Source: Microbacterium sp. NC79
GTDB lineage: Bacteria > Actinomycetota > Actinomycetes > Actinomycetales > Microbacteriaceae
DNA: 64,000 nucleotides
Assembly (NCBI RefSeq): GCF_019061125.1
Contig: NZ_JAHQYI010000001.1
Coordinates: 1,612,001 to 1,676,000 of the forward strand
Reading direction: 5' to 3'
Numbering within the stretch: position 1 is the first letter of the stretch; the number at the start of each line of letters is the position of its first letter. The notes beneath the pieces were generated by a model. It did no database searches and had not been told where the DNA came from. It was given only the letters and a program-made list of their open reading frames with translations. The position numbers and the translations under genes are program-made. This document shows positions 45,294 to 53,186 of this stretch, piece after piece.

Positions 45294-45725
45294 TTAGAAC
45301 AGACCGGGAATCACCTCCTGCTCCATCTCTGCGTAGGATTCTTCGTTTCCTGCCAGGTAGGTGTTCCAGGCCTCGGCGTTCCAGATCTCGGCGTGAGCGC
45401 CGACTCCGGTAACGATGAGCTCCTTTTCCAACCCGGCGTACTGGCGAAGCGCGGGCGGAATGGTGATGCGGTTCTGGCTGTCAGGCATCTCGGCGCTGGC
45501 ACCGGAGAGAAACATGCGCAGAAAGTCACGGGCTTGCTTATTGCTCAGGGGGGCCTGGCGAATGCGCTCGTGCACCGACTCGAACTCAGCGTTTGAGAAC
45601 ACATAGAGGCAGCGTTCTTGTCCGCGGGTGATGACAACGCCCCCGGCGAGATCTTCACGGAACTTCGCGGGAAGGATGACGCGACCTTTGTCGTCCAGCT
45701 TCGGTGAGTGGGTACCCAGCAACAT
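45294..45725 (-). CDS. mraZ: transcriptional regulator MraZ
   Basis: This 143-residue protein has two AbrB-like domains with the DxxxR signature: [18 protein letters not shown] and [16 protein letters not shown]. MraZ binds upstream of its own operon and represses the dcw cluster. The start is the ATG at 45723-45725 ([12 protein letters not shown]) with GAAAGG 5 nt upstream. A longer in-frame reading would cross the MraZ operator at 45770-45794 and is rejected. Confidence 0.96.
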   Translation of the reverse strand: MLLGTHSPKLDDKGRVILPAKFREDLAGGVVITRGQERCLYVFSNAEFESVHERIRQAPLSNKQARDFLRMFLSGASAEMPDSQNRITIPPALRQYAGLEKELIVTGVGAHAEIWNAEAWNTYLAGNEESYAEMEQEVIPGLF

Positions 45726-46057
45726 CGGCCTTTCACCCCCCTTCCCGTCGGCCTCGGTTCGGTATGCACCCCACTTTACTCCACTTCCCCCCACCTCGTC
45801 TACGAAATCACCACAATATTCCCGTCTGATCACGAAACTTCCGCGTGATTACTGGGCGTGAGACGGTGGAGGAAAATGGCGCATGCGTTCCGGTTTATGG
45901 CCATAATTGGCCGAATCGCGGTCAAGACCCGTCAAAACCCGCGGCCATGTGGCGCAAAAGGGAGGACAAAGCACCCCGGGGAGCAAAGTGGGGCACTGCA
46001 TTCCTGCCGCGGGGGTACTGGTGTCCGCCACCACCGTGCCGCTAGTTTGAGAGCCGA
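45726..46057. other. divergent regulatory region between mraZ and the SLC13 gene
   Basis: This 332-bp spacer holds the MraZ box, a perfect 12-bp palindrome TTATGGCCATAA (45895-45906), and TAGTTT at 46043-46048 as a possible -10 for the plus-strand gene. I see no small ORF with a ribosome-binding site. Confidence 0.6.
45770..45794 (-). promoter_or_regulatory. MraZ box: GTGGG-N5-GTGGA-N5-GTGGG
   Basis: On the minus strand three GTGGR repeats are spaced exactly 10 nt apart: complements at 45790-45794, 45780-45784 and 45770-45774. This matches the known MraZ operator architecture and lies 45-69 bp upstream of the mraZ ATG, predicting autoregulation of the whole cluster. Confidence 0.88.
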
Positions 46058-47668
46058 ATGGCCACCACGGGTTTACCGACAGAAGGGGCGCCCATGGATC
46101 CGATTGCCGCGAGTCTCGGAATCCTCGGTTTCGCCATCCTGGGGTTTCTGAGTAACCGCATTCCAATCGCGCTTGTTGCCATCGGCGTCGCCCTCGCGCT
46201 GTTCTTCACGGGCGTTCTATCTCTTCCTGAAGCGTTTGCCGGATTTGGGGATCCGACTGTCCTCTTTATCGCTGCGCTCTTCGTGGTTAGCGAGTCTCTA
46301 GATGCGACCGGTGTCACGGCGTGGGCCGGTCAAAAGGTGCTTGCCGCGGCAGGAAGCCGCCATACCGTCCTCCTTGTGCTGATTTGTCTTCTCGTCGCTG
46401 TGCTCACCGCGCTTATCAGCGTCAATGGCGCCGTGGCAGCGCTCCTCCCACTTGTGGTTGTCGTTGCCGTGCGTTCCAAAATTCCGGCGTCCCAGTTGCT
46501 GATGCCGCTCGCTTTTGCCGCCCACGCAGGGTCCATGCTGGCGCTCACTGGCACGCCGGTGAACATCATCGTTTCCGAGTTCGCCGAAGAGAACGGAGGA
46601 CGAGCATTCAGCTTTTTCGAGTTCGCTTTGGTCGGGGTTCCGCTCGTCGTCGGCACTATCCTGATCGTGCTATTTCTCGGAAAGCGCGTGCTCCCCGAGC
46701 GGTCAGGTGCACTCATGCCCCCGGATCTCCGCTGGCTCGCGAGCGAGCTCCGGACGCAGTACGCGCTTGAACCCGACGCCCCGGCGCTTCTCGGTCCTGA
46801 CCGTGGCATTACCGAAGTCGTTGTGCCTCCGCGCTCTCCCCTGATCGGCATGCACGTTTTCCCCGGAATGACGACCCCAAGCGGCGACCTCGTCATTCTC
46901 GGCGCACGCCGAGGCGATGATCACCTCATCGGCGCTGACGTGCGCTTGCTCGCAGGCGACACTCTTCTCCTGCGCGGCGCGTGGGATGATCTCGAGCGCC
47001 ACACACAGGGGCAAGACGTTCTTGCCGTCAATGCCACCGCCATTCTCCGCAGGAGCGTGCCCCTCGCCCGCGGATGGAAACGCGCCGTGACGATTCTGCT
47101 GGCCATGGTGGTACTCCTCGCAACAGGCCTGGTTCCGCCCGCCACTGCGGGCCTGATCGCGGCTGGCGCCCTGGTATTAACGAAGACCGTTGGCGTTGAT
47201 CAGGCATATCGTTCAATATCCTGGACAACCGTCATTCTGGTTGCCGGAATGATCCCGCTCTCCACGGCATTTACGAGCACCGGCGCGGCAGATTTGATCG
47301 CAGAGTGGTTGCTCGCCATCGTCGGCAACGCCAGTGCGCATGTGGCATTGCTGTCGATCTGCGCGCTCACGATCGTGCTCGGACAATTGATTAGCAACAC
47401 CGCCACGGTGCTTGTCGTTGCTCCCATCGCTATCGCCGTGGCAACGAGCCTCGATGTCTCCGTCATGCCGTTCATGATGGCGCTCACCGTCGCTGGTGCT
47501 GCGTCCTTCCTGACACCGATTGCCACGCCAGCAAATCTCATGGTGATGGAACCTGGCGGCTACCGTTTCGGCGACTATTGGAAGCTCGGCCTCCCCCTCG
47601 CGCTCCTCTTTCTCACGATCGCCACCTTCATGGTTCCGCTCATCTGGCCTTTTTCGGTCACGGCATGA
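46058..47668 (+). CDS. SLC13/DASS-type permease with RCK-C domain
   Basis: This 536-residue polytopic transporter belongs to the SLC13/ArsB-NhaD superfamily. The first half has NGAVAALLPLVVVV and LTGTPVNIIVSEF; the second half has LISNTATVLVVAPIA and LTPIATPANLMVM, the inverted-repeat substrate-binding loops of sodium/dicarboxylate or sulfate carriers. A soluble TrkA_C (RCK-C) domain (residues ~240-320, SPLIGMHVFPGMTTPSGDLV) is inserted between them, as in many bacterial members. The substrate is unknown. Either the ATG at 46058 (TAGTTT 9 nt upstream) or the ATG at 46094 (AGAAGG upstream) may be the start. Confidence 0.85.
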   Translation: MATTGLPTEGAPMDPIAASLGILGFAILGFLSNRIPIALVAIGVALALFFTGVLSLPEAFAGFGDPTVLFIAALFVVSESLDATGVTAWAGQKVLAAAGSRHTVLLVLICLLVAVLTALISVNGAVAALLPLVVVVAVRSKIPASQLLMPLAFAAHAGSMLALTGTPVNIIVSEFAEENGGRAFSFFEFALVGVPLVVGTILIVLFLGKRVLPERSGALMPPDLRWLASELRTQYALEPDAPALLGPDRGITEVVVPPRSPLIGMHVFPGMTTPSGDLVILGARRGDDHLIGADVRLLAGDTLLLRGAWDDLERHTQGQDVLAVNATAILRRSVPLARGWKRAVTILLAMVVLLATGLVPPATAGLIAAGALVLTKTVGVDQAYRSISWTTVILVAGMIPLSTAFTSTGAADLIAEWLLAIVGNASAHVALLSICALTIVLGQLISNTATVLVVAPIAIAVATSLDVSVMPFMMALTVAGAASFLTPIATPANLMVMEPGGYRFGDYWKLGLPLALLFLTIATFMVPLIWPFSVTA

Positions 47669-47818
47669 GTCTTGCGCGGCGCGCAGTGGACTGGAATTAT
47701 CAAGTCAAGTGCGACGCTCTCACCTGATATGACGGAGCTTCTCGCCCGGTAAGACATCCATTGCGGTTCTTGTTCCAGATGCGAGGTACCTGAAATGTCG
47801 TTGATCGCACTTTTATCT

Positions 47819-47838
47819 CCCGTTCGTAGGCGAACGGG
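47819..47838 (+). promoter_or_regulatory. hairpin directly upstream of the AbgT start codon
   Basis: CCCGTTCG pairs with CGAACGGG around TAGG, ending 6 nt before the ATG at 47845. The only purine-rich ribosome-binding candidate lies inside the 3' arm, so the hairpin could limit translation or be an operator half-site pair. Confidence 0.45.
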
Positions 47839-47844
47839 TCGGCC

Positions 47845-49485
47845 ATGAGCGCTGAGAAGAAACCCAACTCCGGGTTACTGAACTGGATCGAGAAGGTCGG
47901 GAACAAGGTTCCCAACCCGTCGATCATGTTCCTGTATTTGATCGGACTGATCGCGGTCTTATCGGCAATCCTGGCGTGGATTGGGGTTTCCGTCACCGAC
48001 GAAATCGTCACGCCTGTCCCCCATGATCAATTTGCAGCTGTCAACGAACACTTCGGTGGCAACTGGGTGATCTCAGATTCGACGACCGGTCAGCCCGCCG
48101 AGGTCCCCGAGTACATCGTGGAAGAGCGCACCTTCACGGTGCAGAATCTGCTCTCCATCGAAGGTCTCAGATTCTTCTTCTCGTCATTCGTGGACAACTT
48201 CGCAGGCTTCAGCGTTGTCGCCGTCGTGCTCGTCGCCATGGCCGGTGTTGGCGTCGCCGAACACGCTGGGCTAATGGGTGCCCTCATCCGCCGAGTCGTG
48301 AAGGTGGCGCCCCGACGTTGGCTGGCCTTCATCCTGATCTTCGTCGGCGTGATTTCCTCCGTTGCCACCGACGCCGGCTACCTCATTTTGGTTCCGCTTG
48401 CCGCAGCCGCGTTTCTCACGGTCGGGCGTCATCCCCTCGCTGGCCTCGCGGCAGCGTTCGCGGGCGTTGGCGCCGCTTTCGGCGCGAATCTGCTGATCAC
48501 CCCGAGCGACAGCATGCTGACGGAAGTCACGAACGAGGTGCTCACCTCCGCCGGAATGGAACCGATCGAAGTCACTCAGAACTTCTACTTCGGCATCGTC
48601 TCCACATTCCTGCTGGCGACCGTTGCGCTGCTGGTGACAATCTTCATCACGGAGAAGCGATTGGGCACATACGACCGCGCCGATCTCACCGTCGATGAAG
48701 ACGCAGAACACACCAGCCATGATGCCGAAGCACGCGGCCTCAAGTTCTCGTTCTGGGCGTTGCTCGGCTTCGTCGCAATTATTCTCGCGTTGACGCTTCC
48801 GCCCGGCGCACCACTGCGCGATCCAGACACCGGTGACATCATCGGCACGACACCGTTCATGGCAAGCCTCGTCTTCATCATTTCTCTCGCCTTCCTCGTT
48901 TGCGGTGTCGCATACGGTGCGGGAGCGAAGACGCTGACCGGCGGTAACGCCTCGGTGGCTGCCATCGCAAAGACCTTCGGAAGCCTCGGCGGCTTGCTGG
49001 TGATGTTCCTGATGATCGCGCAGTTCATCGCCCTGTTTAACTGGACGAATCTGCCGGTCGTCGCCGCCGTGTCAGCTGCCGAACTGCTGGAGCAGGCCAA
49101 TGTGCCCGCGATTGTCCTCCTGCTGATCTTCATTCTGGTGATCGTCGTTCTTGACTTCATCCTGCCTGGGCTCGTCCCCAAGTGGGTGATCTTCGCCCCG
49201 GTATTCATTCCGATCTTCGCGTCACTGGACGTGGCGCCACAGACATTGCTCGCCGCCTACCGCGTCGGCGACTCTCCCGTCAACGTGCTGACGCCGTTGA
49301 TGGTGTATCTCCCGTTCATGGTGACCGTTGCTCAGCGCTACAAGAAGGATGCGGGCATCGGAACCATCATTGCGCTGATGATTCCGTACGCGCTGTGGAT
49401 GTTGCTCGCCTGGGTCGCACTCTTCATTGTGTGGTTCCTCCTCGGAATCCCCTGGGGCCCAGATTCACCCGTCCAGATCGGTTAG
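47845..49485 (+). CDS. AbgT-family transporter
   Basis: This 546-residue polytopic transporter begins with the family motif NWIEKVGNKVPNPSIMFLYL. A periplasmic loop with VPEYIVEERTFTVQNLLSIEG follows, then GVISSVATDAGYLILVPLAAA and GAAFGANLLITPSDSMLTEV. The C-terminal half has LDFILPGLVPKWVIFAPVFIPIF and PLMVYLPFMVTVAQRY. Members import p-aminobenzoyl-glutamate or export sulfonamides and p-aminobenzoate; which applies here is unknown. The gene lies 58 bp before an M17 aminopeptidase gene, suggesting transport coupled to peptide or amide hydrolysis. Confidence 0.92.
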   Translation: MSAEKKPNSGLLNWIEKVGNKVPNPSIMFLYLIGLIAVLSAILAWIGVSVTDEIVTPVPHDQFAAVNEHFGGNWVISDSTTGQPAEVPEYIVEERTFTVQNLLSIEGLRFFFSSFVDNFAGFSVVAVVLVAMAGVGVAEHAGLMGALIRRVVKVAPRRWLAFILIFVGVISSVATDAGYLILVPLAAAAFLTVGRHPLAGLAAAFAGVGAAFGANLLITPSDSMLTEVTNEVLTSAGMEPIEVTQNFYFGIVSTFLLATVALLVTIFITEKRLGTYDRADLTVDEDAEHTSHDAEARGLKFSFWALLGFVAIILALTLPPGAPLRDPDTGDIIGTTPFMASLVFIISLAFLVCGVAYGAGAKTLTGGNASVAAIAKTFGSLGGLLVMFLMIAQFIALFNWTNLPVVAAVSAAELLEQANVPAIVLLLIFILVIVVLDFILPGLVPKWVIFAPVFIPIFASLDVAPQTLLAAYRVGDSPVNVLTPLMVYLPFMVTVAQRYKKDAGIGTIIALMIPYALWMLLAWVALFIVWFLLGIPWGPDSPVQIG

Positions 49486-49543
49486 CCCCTGGTCTGCCAC
49501 GTTCGACGTTTCCCTTTAGATTCAAGCCGCAAGGAGTTTCGCC

Positions 49544-51055
49544 ATGCAACGCCGACCAAACAAACTCATCCCTGCTGACCTGCCGTCCCTCCCCGGGCTC
49601 GATGCACTCGACGCGATTCAGATCACCGTCGGCGCGCCCGATGACGCCCACGACGCCATCGGGATTGGCGTCTACGAAGATGCCGACGCACCAGCGGAGG
49701 TCGGGCTGGACAACGACCGTCTCGCGGCCTTGGGCTTCACGCGTGAAGCCGGAACCACGCTGACTCTGACATCGGCCAAGGGGCCAACGACAGTGTTGAT
49801 TGGCTTGGGTAAGAGTGCCGAAACATCGCCGAGTTCGTTGCGCGACACCGCTGCCGCCCTGGTGCGTGCGACAGCGAAGCACAGCCGACTTGCCATCCGC
49901 ATCGACGCCCTCAATCGTGTGGCTCCCGCGCAGGCAGTGCAAGCGCTGACGGAGGGTGCGTTGCTCGCCCGCTATCGCTTCAGCACGCTGAAATCGCAAG
50001 CGCCCACCTCGCTTGTTGCCTTCACTATCGATGTGCCCACGACCGAAGAATCCACCGCGGCGATCAACGAGGCGCTGTGCAACGTGCGCGCCGGAGTCGT
50101 TGCGCGCGATCTCGCAAACACTCCGCCCGGTCACCTGACCGCCGTCAACATGGGTGAAATTGCAGAGCAGCTTGGCAGTCGATTTGGATTCACGGTCGAG
50201 CTCTTCGACCGTGACGCCCTCATCACCCTCGAGTGTGGTGGGCTGCTCGGCGTCAACCAGGGATCCGTTGAAGAACCACGCATGATCAAGCTCACTTACA
50301 CGCCAGACGTGGCACCTTCGAGGCACCTCGGTCTTGTCGGCAAAGGCATCATGTACGACTCGGGCGGCATTAGCCTCAAACCCAGCGACCCGATGCACCT
50401 GCTCATGAAGATGGACATGGGCGGTGCGGCCGCCGTGCTTGGCGCATTCACGGGGTTCCGTGATCGCCATGTCAGTGCGAAGGTCACCGGTTGGCTGATG
50501 TGTACAGACAACATGCCGTCGGCAACCGCGTACAAGCTCGGTGATGTCTTGACCGCGCGTGGCGGCACCACGATTGAGGTCAAGAACACCGATGCCGAAG
50601 GGCGCCTGGTGATGTGTGATGCTCTTGTGCTCGCCACCGAAGATGACGTCGATGCGATTATCGACATCGCAACGCTCACCGGGGCCGCTCTGGTTTCTCT
50701 TGGCCAGGCGACGGCACCCGTGTTCGGCAACGATGACGCGATGGTTGACCTGGTGCGCAGCGCATCCGCCGTCACGGACGAACCCGTGTGGCAGCTTCCG
50801 CTCGAGCAGAAATACCGCAAGCAACTCGACTCGGAAATCGCTGACATCTCGAACCTGGGTGGCCCATTCGCTGGCGCAACAACGGCGGCGCTGTTCCTTG
50901 AGCACTTCGTCGACGGCACACCGTGGGCACACATTGACATCGCTGGCACCATGCAGGTCGAGAAGGATGACAGCTGGCGAACCGCAGGCGCTACCGGCTT
51001 CGGCGCCAGGCTCCTCCTCCAGGCCGCACATACATTTGGCGGCCAGTCGACGTAA
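49544..51055 (+). CDS. pepA: M17 leucyl aminopeptidase family protein
   Basis: This 503-residue di-metal aminopeptidase has catalytic and metal residues in VGKGIMYDSGGISLKPS, MKMDMGGAAAVLGAF and NTDAEGRLVMCDAL (catalytic Arg). The N-terminal ~170 residues form the divergent M17 cap domain. The ATG has AAGGAG 8 nt upstream. It is probably co-transcribed with the AbgT gene and ends at a strong terminator. It could release amino acids or p-aminobenzoate from imported conjugates, but general peptide turnover is equally possible. Confidence 0.93.
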   Translation: MQRRPNKLIPADLPSLPGLDALDAIQITVGAPDDAHDAIGIGVYEDADAPAEVGLDNDRLAALGFTREAGTTLTLTSAKGPTTVLIGLGKSAETSPSSLRDTAAALVRATAKHSRLAIRIDALNRVAPAQAVQALTEGALLARYRFSTLKSQAPTSLVAFTIDVPTTEESTAAINEALCNVRAGVVARDLANTPPGHLTAVNMGEIAEQLGSRFGFTVELFDRDALITLECGGLLGVNQGSVEEPRMIKLTYTPDVAPSRHLGLVGKGIMYDSGGISLKPSDPMHLLMKMDMGGAAAVLGAFTGFRDRHVSAKVTGWLMCTDNMPSATAYKLGDVLTARGGTTIEVKNTDAEGRLVMCDALVLATEDDVDAIIDIATLTGAALVSLGQATAPVFGNDDAMVDLVRSASAVTDEPVWQLPLEQKYRKQLDSEIADISNLGGPFAGATTAALFLEHFVDGTPWAHIDIAGTMQVEKDDSWRTAGATGFGARLLLQAAHTFGGQST

Positions 51056-51066
51056 CGCCCCGCAGG

Positions 51067-51107
51067 CATCAAAAAACCCCGCACCATCGGTGCGGGGTTT
51101 TTTGATG
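51067..51107. terminator. bidirectional terminator between pepA and DUF3040 gene
   Basis: The 19-bp arms are perfect (CATCAAAAAACCCCGCACC and complement) around a 3-nt loop, with A6 and T6 tracts. It serves both converging transcripts. Confidence 0.97.
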
Positions 51108-51111
51108 AAAC

Positions 51112-51543
51112 TTAGTCTTCGGGGTTCTGGCGTCGATCCCAGCGGTCGTTCATGCGATCCATGAAACCGGACTGCTTGCTGCCAGTGCGCGGTGCGGAAC
51201 CACGGTGTGCGCTGGAGGAGCTGGCGAACGAGTCTTCGAGGTGCGCAGGGATCTCCGTCTTTGCGGAAGGCCTCACGGCGTACACGACACCGAAGAACAT
51301 CAGTGCAAAGCCAAGCAGACCGACAATGATGCCAATGAACTGCGACGAGCCGAGGCTCTGGAACATCGCAACACCAGCCACCATGGCCCCGAGGCCGACG
51401 ACCACGAACACGGCTCCGAGTACCAGGTTGCGGTAGTTCAGCGGTGCGCCCGTCGGCGTCGCACTCACAACATCTGCGTCTGTGCGCAGAAGATTGCGCT
51501 CCATCTCATCGAGCATTCGTTGCTCTTGTTCTGAGAGTGGCAT
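51112..51543 (-). CDS. DUF3040 membrane protein
   Basis: This 143-residue actinobacterial protein starts MPLSEQEQRMLDEMERNLL, the DUF3040 signature. Two transmembrane helices follow (LVLGAVFVVVGLGAMVAGVA and FIGIIVGLLGFALMFFGVVY), then a polar C-terminus. It has AAGGGGG 6 nt before the ATG. The family is typically near mraZ and the idsA/pknL segment, as here (mycobacterial Rv2169c position), but has no assigned function. Confidence 0.88.
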   Translation of the reverse strand: MPLSEQEQRMLDEMERNLLRTDADVVSATPTGAPLNYRNLVLGAVFVVVGLGAMVAGVAMFQSLGSSQFIGIIVGLLGFALMFFGVVYAVRPSAKTEIPAHLEDSFASSSSAHRGSAPRTGSKQSGFMDRMNDRWDRRQNPED

Positions 51544-51599
51544 GCGGCCCCCCTTGTTCGATATCGAGTTCGCCCCAGTTTATCCCGGAGGATCAACAC

Positions 51600-51605
51600 T
51601 AGGCT
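51600..51605 (+). promoter_or_regulatory. leaderless -10 hexamer TAGGCT of the prenyl synthase gene
   Basis: TAGGCT ends 7 nt before the GTG at 51613. The divergent DUF3040 gene begins 69 bp away. Confidence 0.5.
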
Positions 51606-51612
51606 AGGCCTC

Positions 51613-52686
51613 GTGAGTGACCCGATGCACCTTGTAGAGCAAGTTTCTCAGCGACTCAGTAGATTCGTCGCCGACCAACGCGACGCGGCAGCCAGCACGG
51701 GCCCCATTGCCCGTCAACTTTTTGACGCCGCCGCCGTGACGTTGACAGGCGGAAAACGGTTGCGTGCCCAGTTTTGCCACACCGGTTGGGTGGCCGCGGG
51801 CGGTGAACCACTCGCGGAAGAAGCCGTCGCCGTGGCTAGCGCGCTGGAGATTTTTCAGGCAGCGGCACTCGTTCACGACGATTTGATCGATCACTCCGAT
51901 ACGCGCCGCGGGCGCCCGTCTGCACACCGCGCGCTGGAAATCGCCCACCGTGACGCCGGGTGGACCGGAAGCAGCGAAGAATTTGGTGTTTCCGGCGCCA
52001 TCTTGCTTGGCGACCTGCTGGTGGCATGGAGCGACGACCTCGTCGAAGCAGCCATCGCCGACCACCCCCATGCAGCACTCGTCCGCGCCGAATACGCGCG
52101 AATGCGCCGCGACGTAACGCTCGGGCAGTTTCTTGATGTCGCGCAGGAGTCGGCGTGGGTCACGCAACCAGAAGGCGAGCACGCCGAGCGCGCGCTCGAA
52201 ATTGCCTCGCTCAAGTCCGCCCGCTACAGCGTCGAGCAACCCCTGATCATCGGCGCAGCGCTCGCAGGCGCAACCAATGAGCAGCGTGCGAGCCTGCGGG
52301 CGTTTGGACACCACATCGGAATCGCTTTCCAGCTTCGCGACGATGTGCTCGGTGTCTTCGGCGACACCGCGCAAACCGGAAAGCCGGCCGGAGACGATAT
52401 TCGTGAAGGTAAGCGCACGCTCCTTGTCGCCTACACCCGCGAACGACTCTCCCCCGACGCGAAGGACCGATTCGACGAAGCGCTCGGCGATCGCGATCTG
52501 TCTGACAACGAGGTTCAGCACATGCAGCGCGAAATGACGGCATCAGGTGCTCTGGAGCGCGTCGAAACCCTCATCAGCGAACACGCGGTGGCGGCATTCC
52601 ACGAACTCGCGACCGCCCCGCTCTTGCAGACCGCGCGCGACGAGCTCACGCGCCTCGCAGAAGCCGCCATCCACCGCAACGCGTAG
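51613..52686 (+). CDS. idsA: polyprenyl diphosphate synthase (IdsA-like)
   Basis: This 357-residue trans-prenyltransferase elongates allylic diphosphates with isopentenyl diphosphate. The first Asp-rich motif is VHDDLIDHSDTRRGRPSAHR and the second FQLRDDVLGVFGD; GGKRLRAQFCHTG provides the IPP-binding basic residues. Chain length (C15-C20 or longer) cannot be fixed from sequence by eye. The product may feed carotenoid, menaquinone or lipid-carrier synthesis. The GTG start agrees with the -10 hexamer 7 nt upstream. The gene order (DUF3040, ids, Rv2175c, pknL, aroG) is conserved in actinobacteria. Confidence 0.9.
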   Translation: MSDPMHLVEQVSQRLSRFVADQRDAAASTGPIARQLFDAAAVTLTGGKRLRAQFCHTGWVAAGGEPLAEEAVAVASALEIFQAAALVHDDLIDHSDTRRGRPSAHRALEIAHRDAGWTGSSEEFGVSGAILLGDLLVAWSDDLVEAAIADHPHAALVRAEYARMRRDVTLGQFLDVAQESAWVTQPEGEHAERALEIASLKSARYSVEQPLIIGAALAGATNEQRASLRAFGHHIGIAFQLRDDVLGVFGDTAQTGKPAGDDIREGKRTLLVAYTRERLSPDAKDRFDEALGDRDLSDNEVQHMQREMTASGALERVETLISEHAVAAFHELATAPLLQTARDELTRLAEAAIHRNA

Positions 52687-52698
52687 TCGCGGCGTAAT

Positions 52699-52734
52699 CT
52701 TCAGGTCTGCAGAGAGTCTTCTGCAGACCTGAAG
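52699..52734. terminator. terminator between the ids gene and the Rv2175c-like gene
   Basis: The 15-bp arms are perfect (CTTCAGGTCTGCAGA and complement) around a 6-nt loop between two converging genes, 12 nt after one stop and 2 nt before the other. Confidence 0.9.
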
Positions 52735-52736
52735 GG

Positions 52737-53087
52737 TTAAATCAGCGTGCGCGCGATGCGACGCACTTCAGACTTGCGTCCGGCGCGCAACGATGTAATC
52801 GGCGCCTGGCCCATCAATGGTTCCGTGTTCAGGAGCCAGTCAATGACCTCGTCGTCTGAGAAACCGAGGTCTTTCAGCACGATAATGGTGCCGCGCAACG
52901 ATGACAGTGGCTCGTTGTCGACCAAAAAGACCGACGGAACCATGAGAGCACCATTGCGGCGGCTGCCAATCAGGTAGTTCTCGTCAATGAGACGGTGAAC
53001 GCGCCCGACCGATTCGCCGAGAGTCGCGACGAGGTCAGGGACGGCAAGCCAGTCAGTTTCAACAGGGGACGTGATGTCGGTATTCAC
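52737..53087 (-). CDS. Rv2175c-like winged-helix DNA-binding protein
   Basis: This 116-residue protein resembles mycobacterial Rv2175c, a DNA-binding substrate of kinase PknL. The N-terminal helix-turn-helix lies in WLAVPDLVATLGESVGRVHR, followed by GSRRNGALMVPSVFLVDNEP. The C-terminal half has LKDLGFSDDEVIDWLLNTE and a basic end. Acidic and Thr/Ser residues at the N-terminus (MNTDITSPVETD) are plausible phosphosites. It is divergent from the kinase gene with 99 bp between the start codons, as in mycobacteria. The GTG start has no clear ribosome-binding site. Confidence 0.82.
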   Translation of the reverse strand: MNTDITSPVETDWLAVPDLVATLGESVGRVHRLIDENYLIGSRRNGALMVPSVFLVDNEPLSSLRGTIIVLKDLGFSDDEVIDWLLNTEPLMGQAPITSLRAGRKSEVRRIARTLI

Positions 53088-53174
53088 CCTTCAACTATGT
53101 CACTTCTCGGCCATGGATGGCAGATTCTCTGTTTACAAGGTGCGCCGTTGCCATGTTCTCAGGGTTGCCTTTCG

Positions 53175-53180
53175 TAGACT
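53175..53180 (+). promoter_or_regulatory. leaderless -10 hexamer TAGACT of the kinase gene
   Basis: TAGACT ends 6 nt before the GTG at 53187, so the kinase mRNA is predicted to start at its start codon. Confidence 0.5.
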
Positions 53181-53186
53181 CGATTC

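Noticed and set aside
45987..45996. Second MraZ-type GTGGGG site
   Set aside because: It is a single copy without the 10-nt repeated spacing and is far from the mraZ start.
49424..51031. 535-codon minus-strand open frame
   Set aside because: It is antisense to pepA, whose metal-binding motifs are certain. The frame is open only because of GC-rich codon bias.
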